Below are positions 30,961-41,164 of a stretch of 64,000 bases of DNA, piece after piece. Both the position numbers and the translations under genes were made by a program. Under the pieces are notes generated by a model, which saw only the letters and a program-made list of their open reading frames with translations, was not told the DNA's origin and searched no databases. The stretch covers positions 4,972,314 to 5,036,313 of the forward strand of contig FN649736.1 of NCBI GenBank assembly GCA_000310025.1, written 5' to 3'. How positions within the stretch are numbered: the first letter of the stretch is position 1; every line of letters begins with the position of its first letter. Source of the DNA: Ectocarpus siliculosus (lineage: Eukaryota; Sar; Phaeophyceae; Ectocarpales; Ectocarpaceae).

Positions 30961-31038
30961 CCACCCCCCCCCCCCGGCACGGACCCCGAATTTCGACTAG
31001 TAAGCCTATGTGTCTTGATTTTTTTCGGGTTGACCCTT

Positions 31039-31164
31039 GGCATCGACCGCGCTAACCGGCTGACCAATGAAAAGACGTCAGTGTCAGCGCGGTTGAAAAC
31101 ACGAAACACTTCTAAATGCCATTGACTGGGACCCCGTGAGAGGGCGGCATGGTGGAGGCTAAGC
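31039..31164 (+). repeat. Dispersed repeat family R, member 1
   Basis: Shares CATCGACCGCGCTAACCGG followed by CTGACCAATGAAAAGACGTC with members at 40251-40398, 49212-49282 and (inverted) 48118-48172. With member 2 similarity continues through GTTGAAAACAC, AAACACTTCTA and CTGGGACCCCGTGAG. No terminal inverted repeats or coding capacity were seen; a SINE or MITE fragment is possible. Confidence 0.8.
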
Positions 31165-31419
31165 TATTCTTCTCCGAATCATCGATACTGCTGTAGGAAA
31201 CGCTTGCTTTGCCCGACGACAACAAAACAACGGAAACACGGAAGCATACAGTCGTCCTTCTCATAGGCAAGGCACGAGAGAAAAACACAACAACAAAGAG
31301 TTCCTTCCCGCGTACCCATAGGAACAAGTTATGACCGGTCGTGAATGAAGTTGTTGTTATGCATACCGCTCTCTCCACCTAGCCCGGAATCTATGTGGTT
31401 AAGCGTAGCCTTGGATGGT

Positions 31420-33130
31420 AGGAGACATGCCGGCTTCAACGTTTGAGCGGGCAGCAAGCATTGCAGAGGATTCCTTCAGTGGAACCCCTCATCGGATCTA
31501 TTCACACAGTAGTAGTCGTTTTCGAGGAGGCAGAGTGCTGGGAAGGTAGAACTGGGACCGACCTTCATGAAGCGGGTGACAATAACCCATCGTTCTGCCG
31601 GTCGCCACATTGCCAAGCCGGTGGCTCGGGTGATTACTCCCTATACCTGGTGGTGAGGTCGTACTCGTCATTTCGGTATTCCTAACATTTAATGTGGTAG
31701 ACCAAATGCCTTTTGCACATCTCGGGTGTAATGAACCCAGCGTTGGGAGCTGCGGGTCTCCTACATTCGCGTTGTTGGCGTATTTGCATCCATCCACGCT
31801 GGAAGGGCTGCATCGCTCCGCGATGCTGATTTGCTCGATGACGAGATAGTACCCGAGATCGAGGAGTGGCTTGGGGTCCAACGACGGAGGTGCCGGTGCA
31901 TCAGGCGGGCATGATGCTCCCTCCACTTATTTTGGTGCCACAGTCCATCCGTGGCCGCGGCCTTGGTAGCTGCTGCCCGCGCTGCAGCCGCGGCTTGATC
32001 GTCGCCTGCTGACGGGGGAGAGATTTCGGATCAATGTCGGGGATACGTTGGGGGCACAGCGAGGTAACGTAGCAGCAACCAGGGACGAGACTCGCCGGCA
32101 ACTGGCTGCGTATGGCTCATTTGTTGGTGGGAGCACCGAGCGACGATGGGTCGTCAGTGGTAGACCGCGGGCACAAGGTTACCTGATAGCAGCAAGAATT
32201 GCCAATCTTTTCGAAAACGTTTTTCTGGCCTTGCGGCGATGCTGGAAAATCGCATTGTTGTAGCGATCCGTAGCGTGGAGCCACCGCGGCCGCTCGCCCC
32301 TGAGCGTGTTGCCGTGGGGGACGCGGGAGCTATGAGATCGAAGCGGAAGGGTAAGGAGCCTTCCCAACACAATGCCAACTTCTGGCGAACTCCGCACAAC
32401 ATGGTGGTATAGCCTTTCCGCGGGCAACGTGGGTCAGAAGCCGGGCCATAAAAGGTAGGTTTGTAGAGTATATACTGATGGGCGTCGTCCAGGTCGATGG
32501 GCACGGTCCTTCACCAACTGCGCGCCTTTTCCGGCTAAAACGTCCTGGACGTTCAACCCATAGGGTCGGGAGACACGGCAGTTGTGGAGGACAACCTTGA
32601 TACTGAACTTCCCGAGAGCCCCACCGGTGCTCCGTCTTCGGGGCCATTGTGGCCCATCGAGACGGCCATGCTAGCCGCGCGATCCTCCTTCCGCCCGCAA
32701 TTGCTTACAGCATCCTCACAGACCTGACTATGCGGCCGCGCTCGCCGCCATCGCCCACGACGACGTTCAGGCTTGATTATCAGACTTGGCAGCGTGGATC
32801 TTTACGTTTTCCCGTTCGCTGCACCGTCCGAGGTTAGGCAGCGGATGGGGCGTCGCCGGAACTGTTGCAAAGGCAGGGGCAATGATCCGGGGCATGGGGG
32901 TACCGGCCTCACGTAACGTCCAAAATCACGGCTGAGACGCCGTGTGGGTTTCGACTACTCTTCTCTCGCGTCCGAGCGCATTTTGGTTAGGCAACCTCTA
33001 CAACGTGCCAAGATCGGGGACGTAGTGCCGGCTGTCGATGTAGGGGGCATGCTAGAGGTGTTTCGAGGGTATACTTCAAGGAATTGGGATCAATGGTGGA
33101 GGCAGCCACTTGTGTCGTGTGGGTAGGCAG
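31420..33130 (+). pseudogene. Degenerate reading frame, possible retroelement gag relic
   Basis: The plus strand reads as long open stretches broken by single stops, for example LLDDEIVPEIEEWLGVQ, VAAALVAAARAAAAA, AVEDNLDTELPESPTGAP-like text, and PPSPTTTFRLDYQ. Ala-rich helices followed by acidic and basic blocks, ending in a Cys-containing basic segment near 32860, recall gag proteins of LTR elements. No diagnostic motif (CCHC knuckle, protease DTG) is intact, so the assignment is weak. Confidence 0.2.
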
Positions 33131-33822
33131 GCCTGTTGGCATGTTGACTCGTATGTGCTGACATTATTTCGGGGAGGGATTCGTGTGATCCCCGGGCTCC
33201 ACTCGTCTCCCTCCCCTTGGTCAAAAGCGGTGGTTTGTTTGTTTGTCATCCCGCTTGTTCTAGACGTCAGTCTCAAATATTTCAAAGTTGCAAAAGAACA
33301 AGCCTCCAGGGACGCAGACGTGGTGGTGCGGAGAACTTGCGGTGAGACGGGTTACCCCGCCATGCGCACTTGCTGGCCTGCCCCAGATGAGCAAAAACGA
33401 ACAACGTGTAACTTCCATGCCGGTCGATGGAATAAGCATGGATGGGGTATGGAAAACCCTCAAACAAATACGGCGCTCATATCAGCATACGTGCGCACTA
33501 ATGAGATTGGGGAGTTCGTTGTGGCACTTCCTCACGGCCTGCTCACATGGTCATCCGTGGACGTCGATTGCGTCCATAACAGCCTCACAGTCATCATTGG
33601 GAAACACGGGATTCGAGGTTGTTTCGAATGTGAGGCAGAAAGAAACCGTCTCCATGCGAAAACAATCACGCTGCTGTAGCCCGCTCCGGTGTGTAAACCT
33701 CTAACAGCTCGTCCACCCTCCCGCCGTCCCGTTCCTTCGTTGTTAACTTTTTACAGCCTCTACCCGGACGCGTGCGTAGACCACAAGGGCTTTGACGACC
33801 CGTGAATAGGGACGTTGTGGTA
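33131..33822. other. Upstream region of the right LNR gene
   Basis: This stretch precedes the signal-peptide exon of the LNR gene and should contain its promoter and 5' leader. A 189-codon open frame (33110-33679) crosses it, but has mixed composition, no domain and no splice context, so I do not call it a gene. Confidence 0.4.
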
Positions 33823-36800
33823 ATGATTCGTACTTCCTCTCTCTGCCTCGGTCTCCTGGGGTCTGCTCTCATCATGTGTCCCGGCAGCAGCAGTACCAGC
33901 AGCACAACCTGCGACTCGGGATACTCGGGATATTACGATCCCTTTCAGGCGGATGGGTGGTGTGATTACGCCTTAAACAACGCAGAATGCGGTATGTGAC
34001 ATATCGAGAATTCATATGACGTTCTAGGTTAGCGACATGTGTCTAGAAGCTATTGATGGTTTGGGTTCTCGGTCGCTCCCCTTTAGCCTCTCACACTCCG
34101 CAAAGGCCACCGGAAAGGATGGCGCACCAAAACGGTGTGCTCTTTGCTCTCGTGAGCAGGTGGTTTCACAGTGCTTGGAACTATTCGCCGTTTGGTCTCC
34201 TTGTTCAGTCATACTGCGATAGACCAAGTCTTTCACGCCCGAAATTCTCAACATGAAATACTCCCGGTGTGCGACTTGGTTCACGTCGTGGGAAGAAAAA
34301 AACACGGCAAAGATGCTCCCTACTGTACAGTACCCGCAGCGAACCATTCTATGGTGGTAGCAGCTGTTGTTGCTGTTGTTGTTGCTGTTGATGTCATCCT
34401 GGTTGTTGTTTTCGTCTTCGTCCGTTCCTCTTACCTACATCCAGACAGTACCTCCTCTTCCGTGCAGCTGGAGTCGATGAACGAAAGAATGTTGATTGGT
34501 TACAAGCTGATCCACACAGGGCACGGAAGGATGAAGAGTCGGAAAAAAACAGCGGGTGCCCAAATAAGCTGACCACTGCCGTGGGCACACTAGCCTCTCG
34601 AACATGCGGGAAAGAATTAGAAGTAAATTACACCTCGAGATGCGATCATAAACTTGTTAAATTCGAAAACGGGTCCCTTTGTTACACGAATGGTGTGGGC
34701 CTTTTTCATTTTTTCATTTCGTAGGCTCATCTCAAGTTTTTTTCAGGTCGTCTCATGCTCCGAAAGTGGGCCTGGTCGGCGGAAATCTAGTGAGAGGCAA
34801 CCCCCCTTTTCGTAGGGGTGGGACGGAACAATTCCAAGTTATTTCGTGGTGGCCCTCGGTGGTGTACTTTGCTATTCCCTAAGCTCCCTAGCGCGACCAG
34901 CGCAGCCTTCTCCGGTACCGTTCCTCGATTTCTGTCATTTCTGCTATTTAGCTCGGACAATTCAAGAAAATGACTAACAAACTGTATTGGGTGATATTTA
35001 GCATATGACCTAGGAGGTCTGAATGCTGCCTTTTGGTTAACGAAGATAAGGTCTTGCGAAAAGGGTTTGCGCTGTTGCTTGTGACGAGACGTCAACAGAA
35101 ATGGACAAGAACGCAGGGAAAAGCTCGCACTTCGCTGCGGTACCTTGATCAGGACCGAGCCGTGAGATAGTGAAGGTTGTCGGACAATTTACTGACCCAC
35201 CTGGGAAGAAGCCGGCATGCCCTAGTCGGTGCGTCTCCTCGTCGACGAAGTCCAGTCAATTATCATCGCTAGCGGTTTCAAGGGTGCCGGGGATCGACTA
35301 GAGGCGGTCTGACGTGGATATTTTTTCCTGTCCCTCAGGCTACGACGGCGGCGATTGCTGCGAGTGCACCTGTGTCGACGCCTCGTATCTCTGTGGCTAC
35401 GTAGGCTTCGCCTGTATAGACCCGGCCGCGTCGTGTGTGGACGACGACTACATCACCGCAGAAATTGTGGAGAGCTGTTACGATGGTGGCGGCTACGTTT
35501 CCGATGTTGGCAATGGCTACTGCAACGAATCAAACAACATCGAAGAATGCGGTGAGTCCAAGCACGATTCTGGATTGGGATAGATTGCTACAGCGGAGAG
35601 GGAAGAACCTTGTGGCGATCCAAAAACAATACCTGGCGGCACCGGGGCACTATTTAGTGTACCACTCTGCTACATAGTTCACCGAAGGATGGAAGTCACA
35701 ATCTCCAAAAGAGTTACGGTTAGTGCCAGCTGATGCAGCTACTTTTTGAGTTGCGTTGCATCGCCTTGGACAATGGGTATCAAATAGCGAGGGGGCCAGA
35801 GGTGCATTTTGGTGGCATGCTTACTGCCAACAAAACAGTTCTCCTTTTCAAAGTTGATTTTTCTCAACGTGGATGACGTGCACTGTGCACGTAAAGCGTG
35901 CTTGCTTGCTCTCTCTTGTTGCTCAAACTACAAGACAGGGTATGCCATCATTAGAAATAGGGAAGGCCACCCGTAATCCCGAGGCCCGGGGGTACATCAG
36001 AGAGGTGTTGTCCTGACTATCCTCCCATGATTATCCTCCCATGCATGCTAAGGGCTTGTTTCTCTTTTTTGCTGGTACTTTGTATGCTGTTTCGCAGATT
36101 ATGATGGCGGCGACTGCTGCGAGTGCACGTGTGGGGATGAGTCTGGCGACCTTGACGACTCTTCCTGCACGGACTTCGCCTGCATTGACCCGAACGCACC
36201 GTGTGTTGACGACATCACCGACGGCATGTTCGAGGACTGCTTCAACTTCGGCGATGGATTCTGCGACGACTATAACAACAACGAACAATGCGGTGCGCCA
36301 GAAAAAATATTTATATCCCTCAAGTCGATTTGAACGCGCGGAGGAAAAGGCGAGGGGTAGTTCTCGGCGCTACAAGTTCGAGGCATCGGGTCGTACTTCA
36401 TGGGACCTTTGACGCAGTAGATGTAGGGCAGTGTACCCTATAAACCCCGAATGACAGGCCAACATTGTTCTGACGCCTTTACATTTGTCAGGTTACTGCG
36501 TTGGGAACACAAGCAGTACAATCACCGCGCATTTGATTCGTATCGCTCAACCTTGACCTCGATCATTTCCTCAACTGTTGTTGCGTTCTACTTCTAGTCT
36601 AGTACGCGCGTGCACTTCTCGCCCATTCAACGGACACAAAGTGCGTGGCTACAGACAGACGTGATACACGAAGATTGACTGCCCTTCGTTTCTGATTGTT
36701 GTTCCTTACCTGCTCCTCAGGCTATGACGGTGGCGACTGCTGCGAGTGCACCTGTGTGGTTAGCACTTTGTGGTCCACTGAGTCCAGCTGCACCGAGTTC

Positions 36801-39248
36801 GCCTGCATTGACCCAACGGCTCCATGCGCTGACGACGACGACATTACGGCTGATGCCGTGGAAAGCTGCATCATAGACTATCTTGGCGACGGAATTTGCG
36901 ATACTTCCAACAACATCGAGACATGCGGTGCGTTTTGCTAAAATGTTGATTTCTCACGTGGCGCTTATGTCTACTCTTCCCTCTTCCTTGTGTGGCTTGG
37001 GGTACCGCCGCCTCTGGTCATGGACGATATTTGGCAGTAGTCCAATTGGCGATCCTACTGTCGATGCAACCCGTCCAAGGGCATGCCATCACTTCGAACG
37101 TCGAACCCTTGTCAACAATTCGGTCCTACGAGGGTGATACGGCATAAGAAGCATTCGTTTTGTCTGTGCAGAAAGCTGTACGTTGACTTCGGCCCGTGCT
37201 TCGCCGTCCGTTCTATCATTTCACAGTATTTAGGGTTTCAGGGTACGTCGGGCCAAGGGCTTTATTGCACCCCTCGATTTTGTTTGACTGCTGTCCCTTC
37301 TCTCTTTTTTCTGGTTGTCGATGTTCCCAACTCCTCAGGCTATGATAGCGGCGACTGTTGCGAGTGCACGTGTGGATATGACTCTACAGATGTGCTTGAT
37401 GGAAGCTGCTCGGATTTCGCGTGCGTTGACCCAACGGCGTCATGTTTCGACGAAAGCATCACGGTCGACATGTTCGAGAACTGCGACGCGGAATTACTTG
37501 GCGACGGCTACTGCCAGGAGTCCAACAACAACGAGATATGCGGTGCGTCGCCGTTGGTTGCTTGCAATGTCACATGCACGTCTACGTTTCCCCGGCCACA
37601 TTTGGGTTCAGCGTTGGCGCCAGAAAAACATTTCCTGCGGTTTGAAAAACGAGACATCTGCGAGACGATGCGTCCGGGGAATCCCTACATGTCCCAGTCA
37701 CGGATCATTCTTGTTGTGACCCAGCAGACCAACCCAGCACCCCCACTGCCCATCAAGATGCTGCATGCAGCGGTCACGCTTCTCGCCCACATGTTTCGTC
37801 GCTACACAGTCCAGGACGGTATGGTCGCACTAACCCTTGCAGAAAGAACGGGCGCAGGAGCTCGGGCAAGGTCAGGTAGAAGACCTGACCATACTTGTGT
37901 TTTCTTCCCTTTTCGATTGATGCTTCATTTATCCTATGATGGGGGCGGCGTCTGAGATTGGCTCTCATCCCGTCATCATTGAAAGCAGCAGAAAGCCTCC
38001 TTTCTTTCAACGCTGACCGCGAACCCTGCCGATGAGTCCGAGTGCGCAGGAATATTACGGTGGAACGCCGAACATTTGTTCCCTCTTTTATGTATGTATC
38101 CGGCTGTCTGTGTATTTCGCCGTCCGTCAGACTACGACTTCGGCGACTGCTGCGAGTCCACCTGTGGGGTTGACTCTTCCGAGCCGCTTGACGAGTTTGC
38201 TTGCTCAAGTTTCGCGTGTATCGACCCCCGGTTCGTGACACAATCACCAACCCCGGCACCCCTCTCCTCGGAGTGCCCAGGAGGCCCCTCGTGCGTTGAT
38301 GGTGCCGGCGGGCAGTCCGTCGACGTCCCAGGTACGCTAGAAAGTGCGACCAATCAAGGTTTCATTGCGGCAGGGGTTGTCACCGTCTTCAACCTATTCT
38401 ACCTTACCTGTTGCCGAAAGGATAAAGGAGCCGATGAGGTCCATTGCTACCTGCTCTTGATGGCTTACGTGTTTTCCGTGGCCGAGGGCATTTGCGTTGT
38501 TTTGTTGGTGCCCAACTCGAAAGAGAATCTCAAGATCGGAGCGGTTTTTTTGTTTGGTGCTGTGGCTGCTCTGTCTGGCTTCCTCTTGCGCAAAGCCGGC
38601 CGTCACGTCACAGCCGCGATCGTGAACGCAGGTTTGGAAGGGTTGTTTGCCGCTTCTGTTTTGTTCTATTTCGTGGAACTGTCCACGCGAAACATTTTCC
38701 TGTTCGGGGCTATAGCTGGAAACGAGGCCCTGGTTGGTTTCGCTATCGCTGCGCGTGTGGATAGTAGACCCAACAGCGACGAAAGCTCTTTCGAAACTTA
38801 CTTCGAAATTGGTGTGCTTGTTGGGGAGGCAGTGGGCGACGTGATTTTCCCGTTGGTTGCAACACTGATTCAGTCTTTGTTTCACCGTGATAGTGCGTGG
38901 AGGTCGGACTTCGTTTTCACGTGGTGGGCGATTACCGGGTTCGCCAACACCTCGGCGGTTTGCATGTGTCTCGTACCCCCCGTGAATAGAATTGCCTTCG
39001 GCCCAAAACTAGCGTGCCTGACCCAGTTCTTTTTCAATGGATCCACGGGTGTCATGGCCTTTGTGATTCTTACCTTGACCGAGGTAAACATCGCAGATCC
39101 TCCGACGTTTGACATCGTCTGGAGTAGCGTGGTAGGGACGGTTGGTGTGCTAGGTGGGTGCGCCAGCTGGCTAGCCTTCAAACAGATTCAAGATATTCCT
39201 GACGGTCACAGCATCCAGGCTAGTGCGCCGGAATTACCCGAGCAATGA
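33823..39248 (+). CDS. LNR-repeat polytopic membrane protein, right copy (complete)
   Basis: Exons 33823-33991, 35339-35551, 36098-36292, 36721-36927, 37339-37542 and 38131-39248 sum to 2106 bases, exactly 702 codons, with every junction phase 1. Start ATG 33823 gives a signal peptide (MIRTSSLCLGLLGSALIMC). Five LNR units follow, each split by an intron between Cys-Gly and (G/D)YD; their halves read like NGYCNESNNIEECG and YDGGDCCECTC. Linkers carry FACIDPxAxC with extra cysteines. The last exon has a short Pro/Thr/Ser stalk (SPTPAPLSSECPG) and, from about residue 405, eight or nine hydrophobic segments up to residue 680. I infer a cell-surface or endomembrane protein with an extracellular Ca-binding LNR array. 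The membrane region was not assigned to a known family; a 7TM-like receptor is possible but unproven. It has 10 more residues in the stalk than the left copy and lacks its premature stop. Confidence 0.9.
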
Positions 39249-39657
39249 GCGAGGTAGTTGATGTGTATCCACCCGCGGGATGGGGAGGGAGCGTAAGACA
39301 ACGTACCTCCCGGCGCTTGTTCATTATTCTCTTGGGGTCCTTCTTTGAGAGTATAGGCGCTGCCTCAAACAGGTAGTCTACAATGTTTGCAGTTGACACA
39401 CATCTGCTCAATGCGAGCTCCCACGTTTCCCTGGCGTTTGTCCTTTTGGAGCTTGTCGCAAGCTCTACGGGTGTTTGTCTGGTTCGGAGTGCTGGTGCGT
39501 CGCCCGTGGTACTGGCCACCAGACTCTCCAGTTTTGCACGTTCTTGTTTTCTTTCTTGTTTTGCCGCAACATGCTGGAAGTTAACGGTATACAGTACTGG
39601 GCCCTGTTTAGTGCCGGTACGTGCACAGAGCGTTCACCGGCACTAAACCGGGCACCC

Positions 39658-39738
39658 GGCACTATTGCGAATAGTGCCAAAACGGCACTATTGAGGGCTG
39701 GCAAATCCCTCATTAGTGCCGGTCTGGCACTAATGAGG
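39658..39738. repeat. Subterminal hairpins of the Tc1-like element
   Basis: Two strong inverted repeats sit just inside the left end: GGCACTATT/AATAGTGCC with a 3-base loop (39658-39678), and CCTCATTAGTGCC/GGCACTAATGAGG with a 5-base loop (39708-39738). They share the GGCACTA core with the terminal repeats and may be transposase-binding sites. Confidence 0.8.
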
Positions 39739-40250
39739 TTGTGTTCGACTTATATGGTGTAGCGCCCACGTTTGCAGGGTCAACAGAGTACGAAATGGAT
39801 CGACACTGCTGTTGAAGGAAGTTCCAGCGTGGGCGTGGGCAGACTTTCTTTCCTGCGACATGTATGTGTGGTTCCAACCTGTGGAGCCAACAAGTGTTTG
39901 TTGTAAAATAAGATACAGTAGTTTCGGGCTACAGCCTAACCAGGACTACATAGTCGACGGCGAAAGAAGACACGTCATGTACTCGAGTAAGCTGTGACGG
40001 CACAAACTGCTTGTAAAGCTCTCGTTCGTACAAAATATCACTGCACAAAACATGCTGCCGCAAATGCCGTGCAGCCGCCCGCCACATCCTCCTTGGCAGT
40101 GGTGGCCATGAGGGTCTTGCGGCGTTGAGTCTGGTTGAGCGCACAGTTCACCTTCCGCACATGGCATGGTACGCCCCTGCGAAGAGCTGTTCGGGGCTGC
40201 AGTAGCACGTGTACCCTATTTCTCTGTGTGGAGTCTGTCTTCTCTGCCTG

Positions 40251-40398
40251 GTGTGTGTGCTTTTATTATTAGCATCGCCCGCGCAAACCGGCTGTCCAAT
40301 GAAAAGACGTCAGTCTTAGTGCAGTTGAAAACACAAAACACTTCTATCTGCCATGAACTGGGACCCCGTGAGGGGGCAGCATGTGGGGGAGGCTAAAC
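40251..40398 (+). repeat. Dispersed repeat family R, member 2
   Basis: Longest pairwise match to member 1 (31039-31164), including GACCCCGTGAG and the GGAGGCTAA tail. It begins with GTGTGTGCTTTT as does member 3. It is nested in the Tc1-like element. Confidence 0.8.
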
Positions 40399-40802
40399 TA
40401 CCCTTCGGATCAAAGACAGAAACAACAACAGCAACAGAAGACAACTGGACGCGTCTACCCAACTATTTCCTTGTACTCTAGTTCGTTTAGGAGTTCTTTC
40501 ACCATTATCCTCCTTGTTTTCGCTACCATCATTCTGATCCTCATTTTGACAAGAATCTCTAGGCAAGCCCTACGTTTTTTTTGTTTTGGGGAAGGTCATC
40601 TGGCTCAAACCCTTTGCTCTCTTTCTTCCACTCCTCCATGTTTCCTCCTCCATCGTCGTCTTCGTCCTCCTTTCTTCCCTTTCCCTTTTCTTCGTGTCCG
40701 TCACTCCTAAAAGAATCACCCTCATTACTGACGTTGTCGCAGAGATCCCAACCGATTGGCCCTGGTGGAAGTTGGTCGATCAGTAGCCCATGACGTTTGA
40801 AC

Positions 40803-41164
40803 ACATCGCGAGTTCGCATCTACAGAAAACGAGCTAGCTCGAAGGTAAACCGTCTCCGAATCCTGTTAGTATGAAAAGCTTTCAGGCGAACTAAGGCTCT
40901 TTCGTCGTCGAAATTCCCCCGGCAAAAAGCTTCGTGCGCCAAGTGGTGGGCGATAGCAACGATGAGTCGATTGGTGCCTTTGCCAAGACCACCATTCGTC
41001 GAAAAAGCAGCAGTAAGGAACGTAGATCTAGACGGGTTGAAAGTTCCCGCATAGTGATTTGCCTTACTTGCAGCTCGATCTTCGAGGGCGGATCCTGGCT
41101 TTCGAATCGACGTGTCGATGCTTCGACCTGCGGATGGGTTGACAATTGTTACGTCTATAAGAAT
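40803..41164 (-). pseudogene. LINE C-terminal relic inside the Tc1-like element
   Basis: The minus strand encodes ILIDVTIVNPSAGRS, then ALEDRAASKANHYAGTF and FSTNGGLGKGTNRLIVAIAH. The order 'D-(I/V)-T-(I/V)-x-P-x-A ... K...Y ... G-G-x-G' resembles the segment found at the C-terminus of many eukaryotic non-LTR RT proteins. The RT itself is absent. This is family-pattern recognition by eye. Confidence 0.5.

Noticed and set aside
33110-33679. 189-codon open frame upstream of the LNR gene
   Set aside because: No domain, mixed composition, no splice or homology support; likely chance in a promoter-side region.
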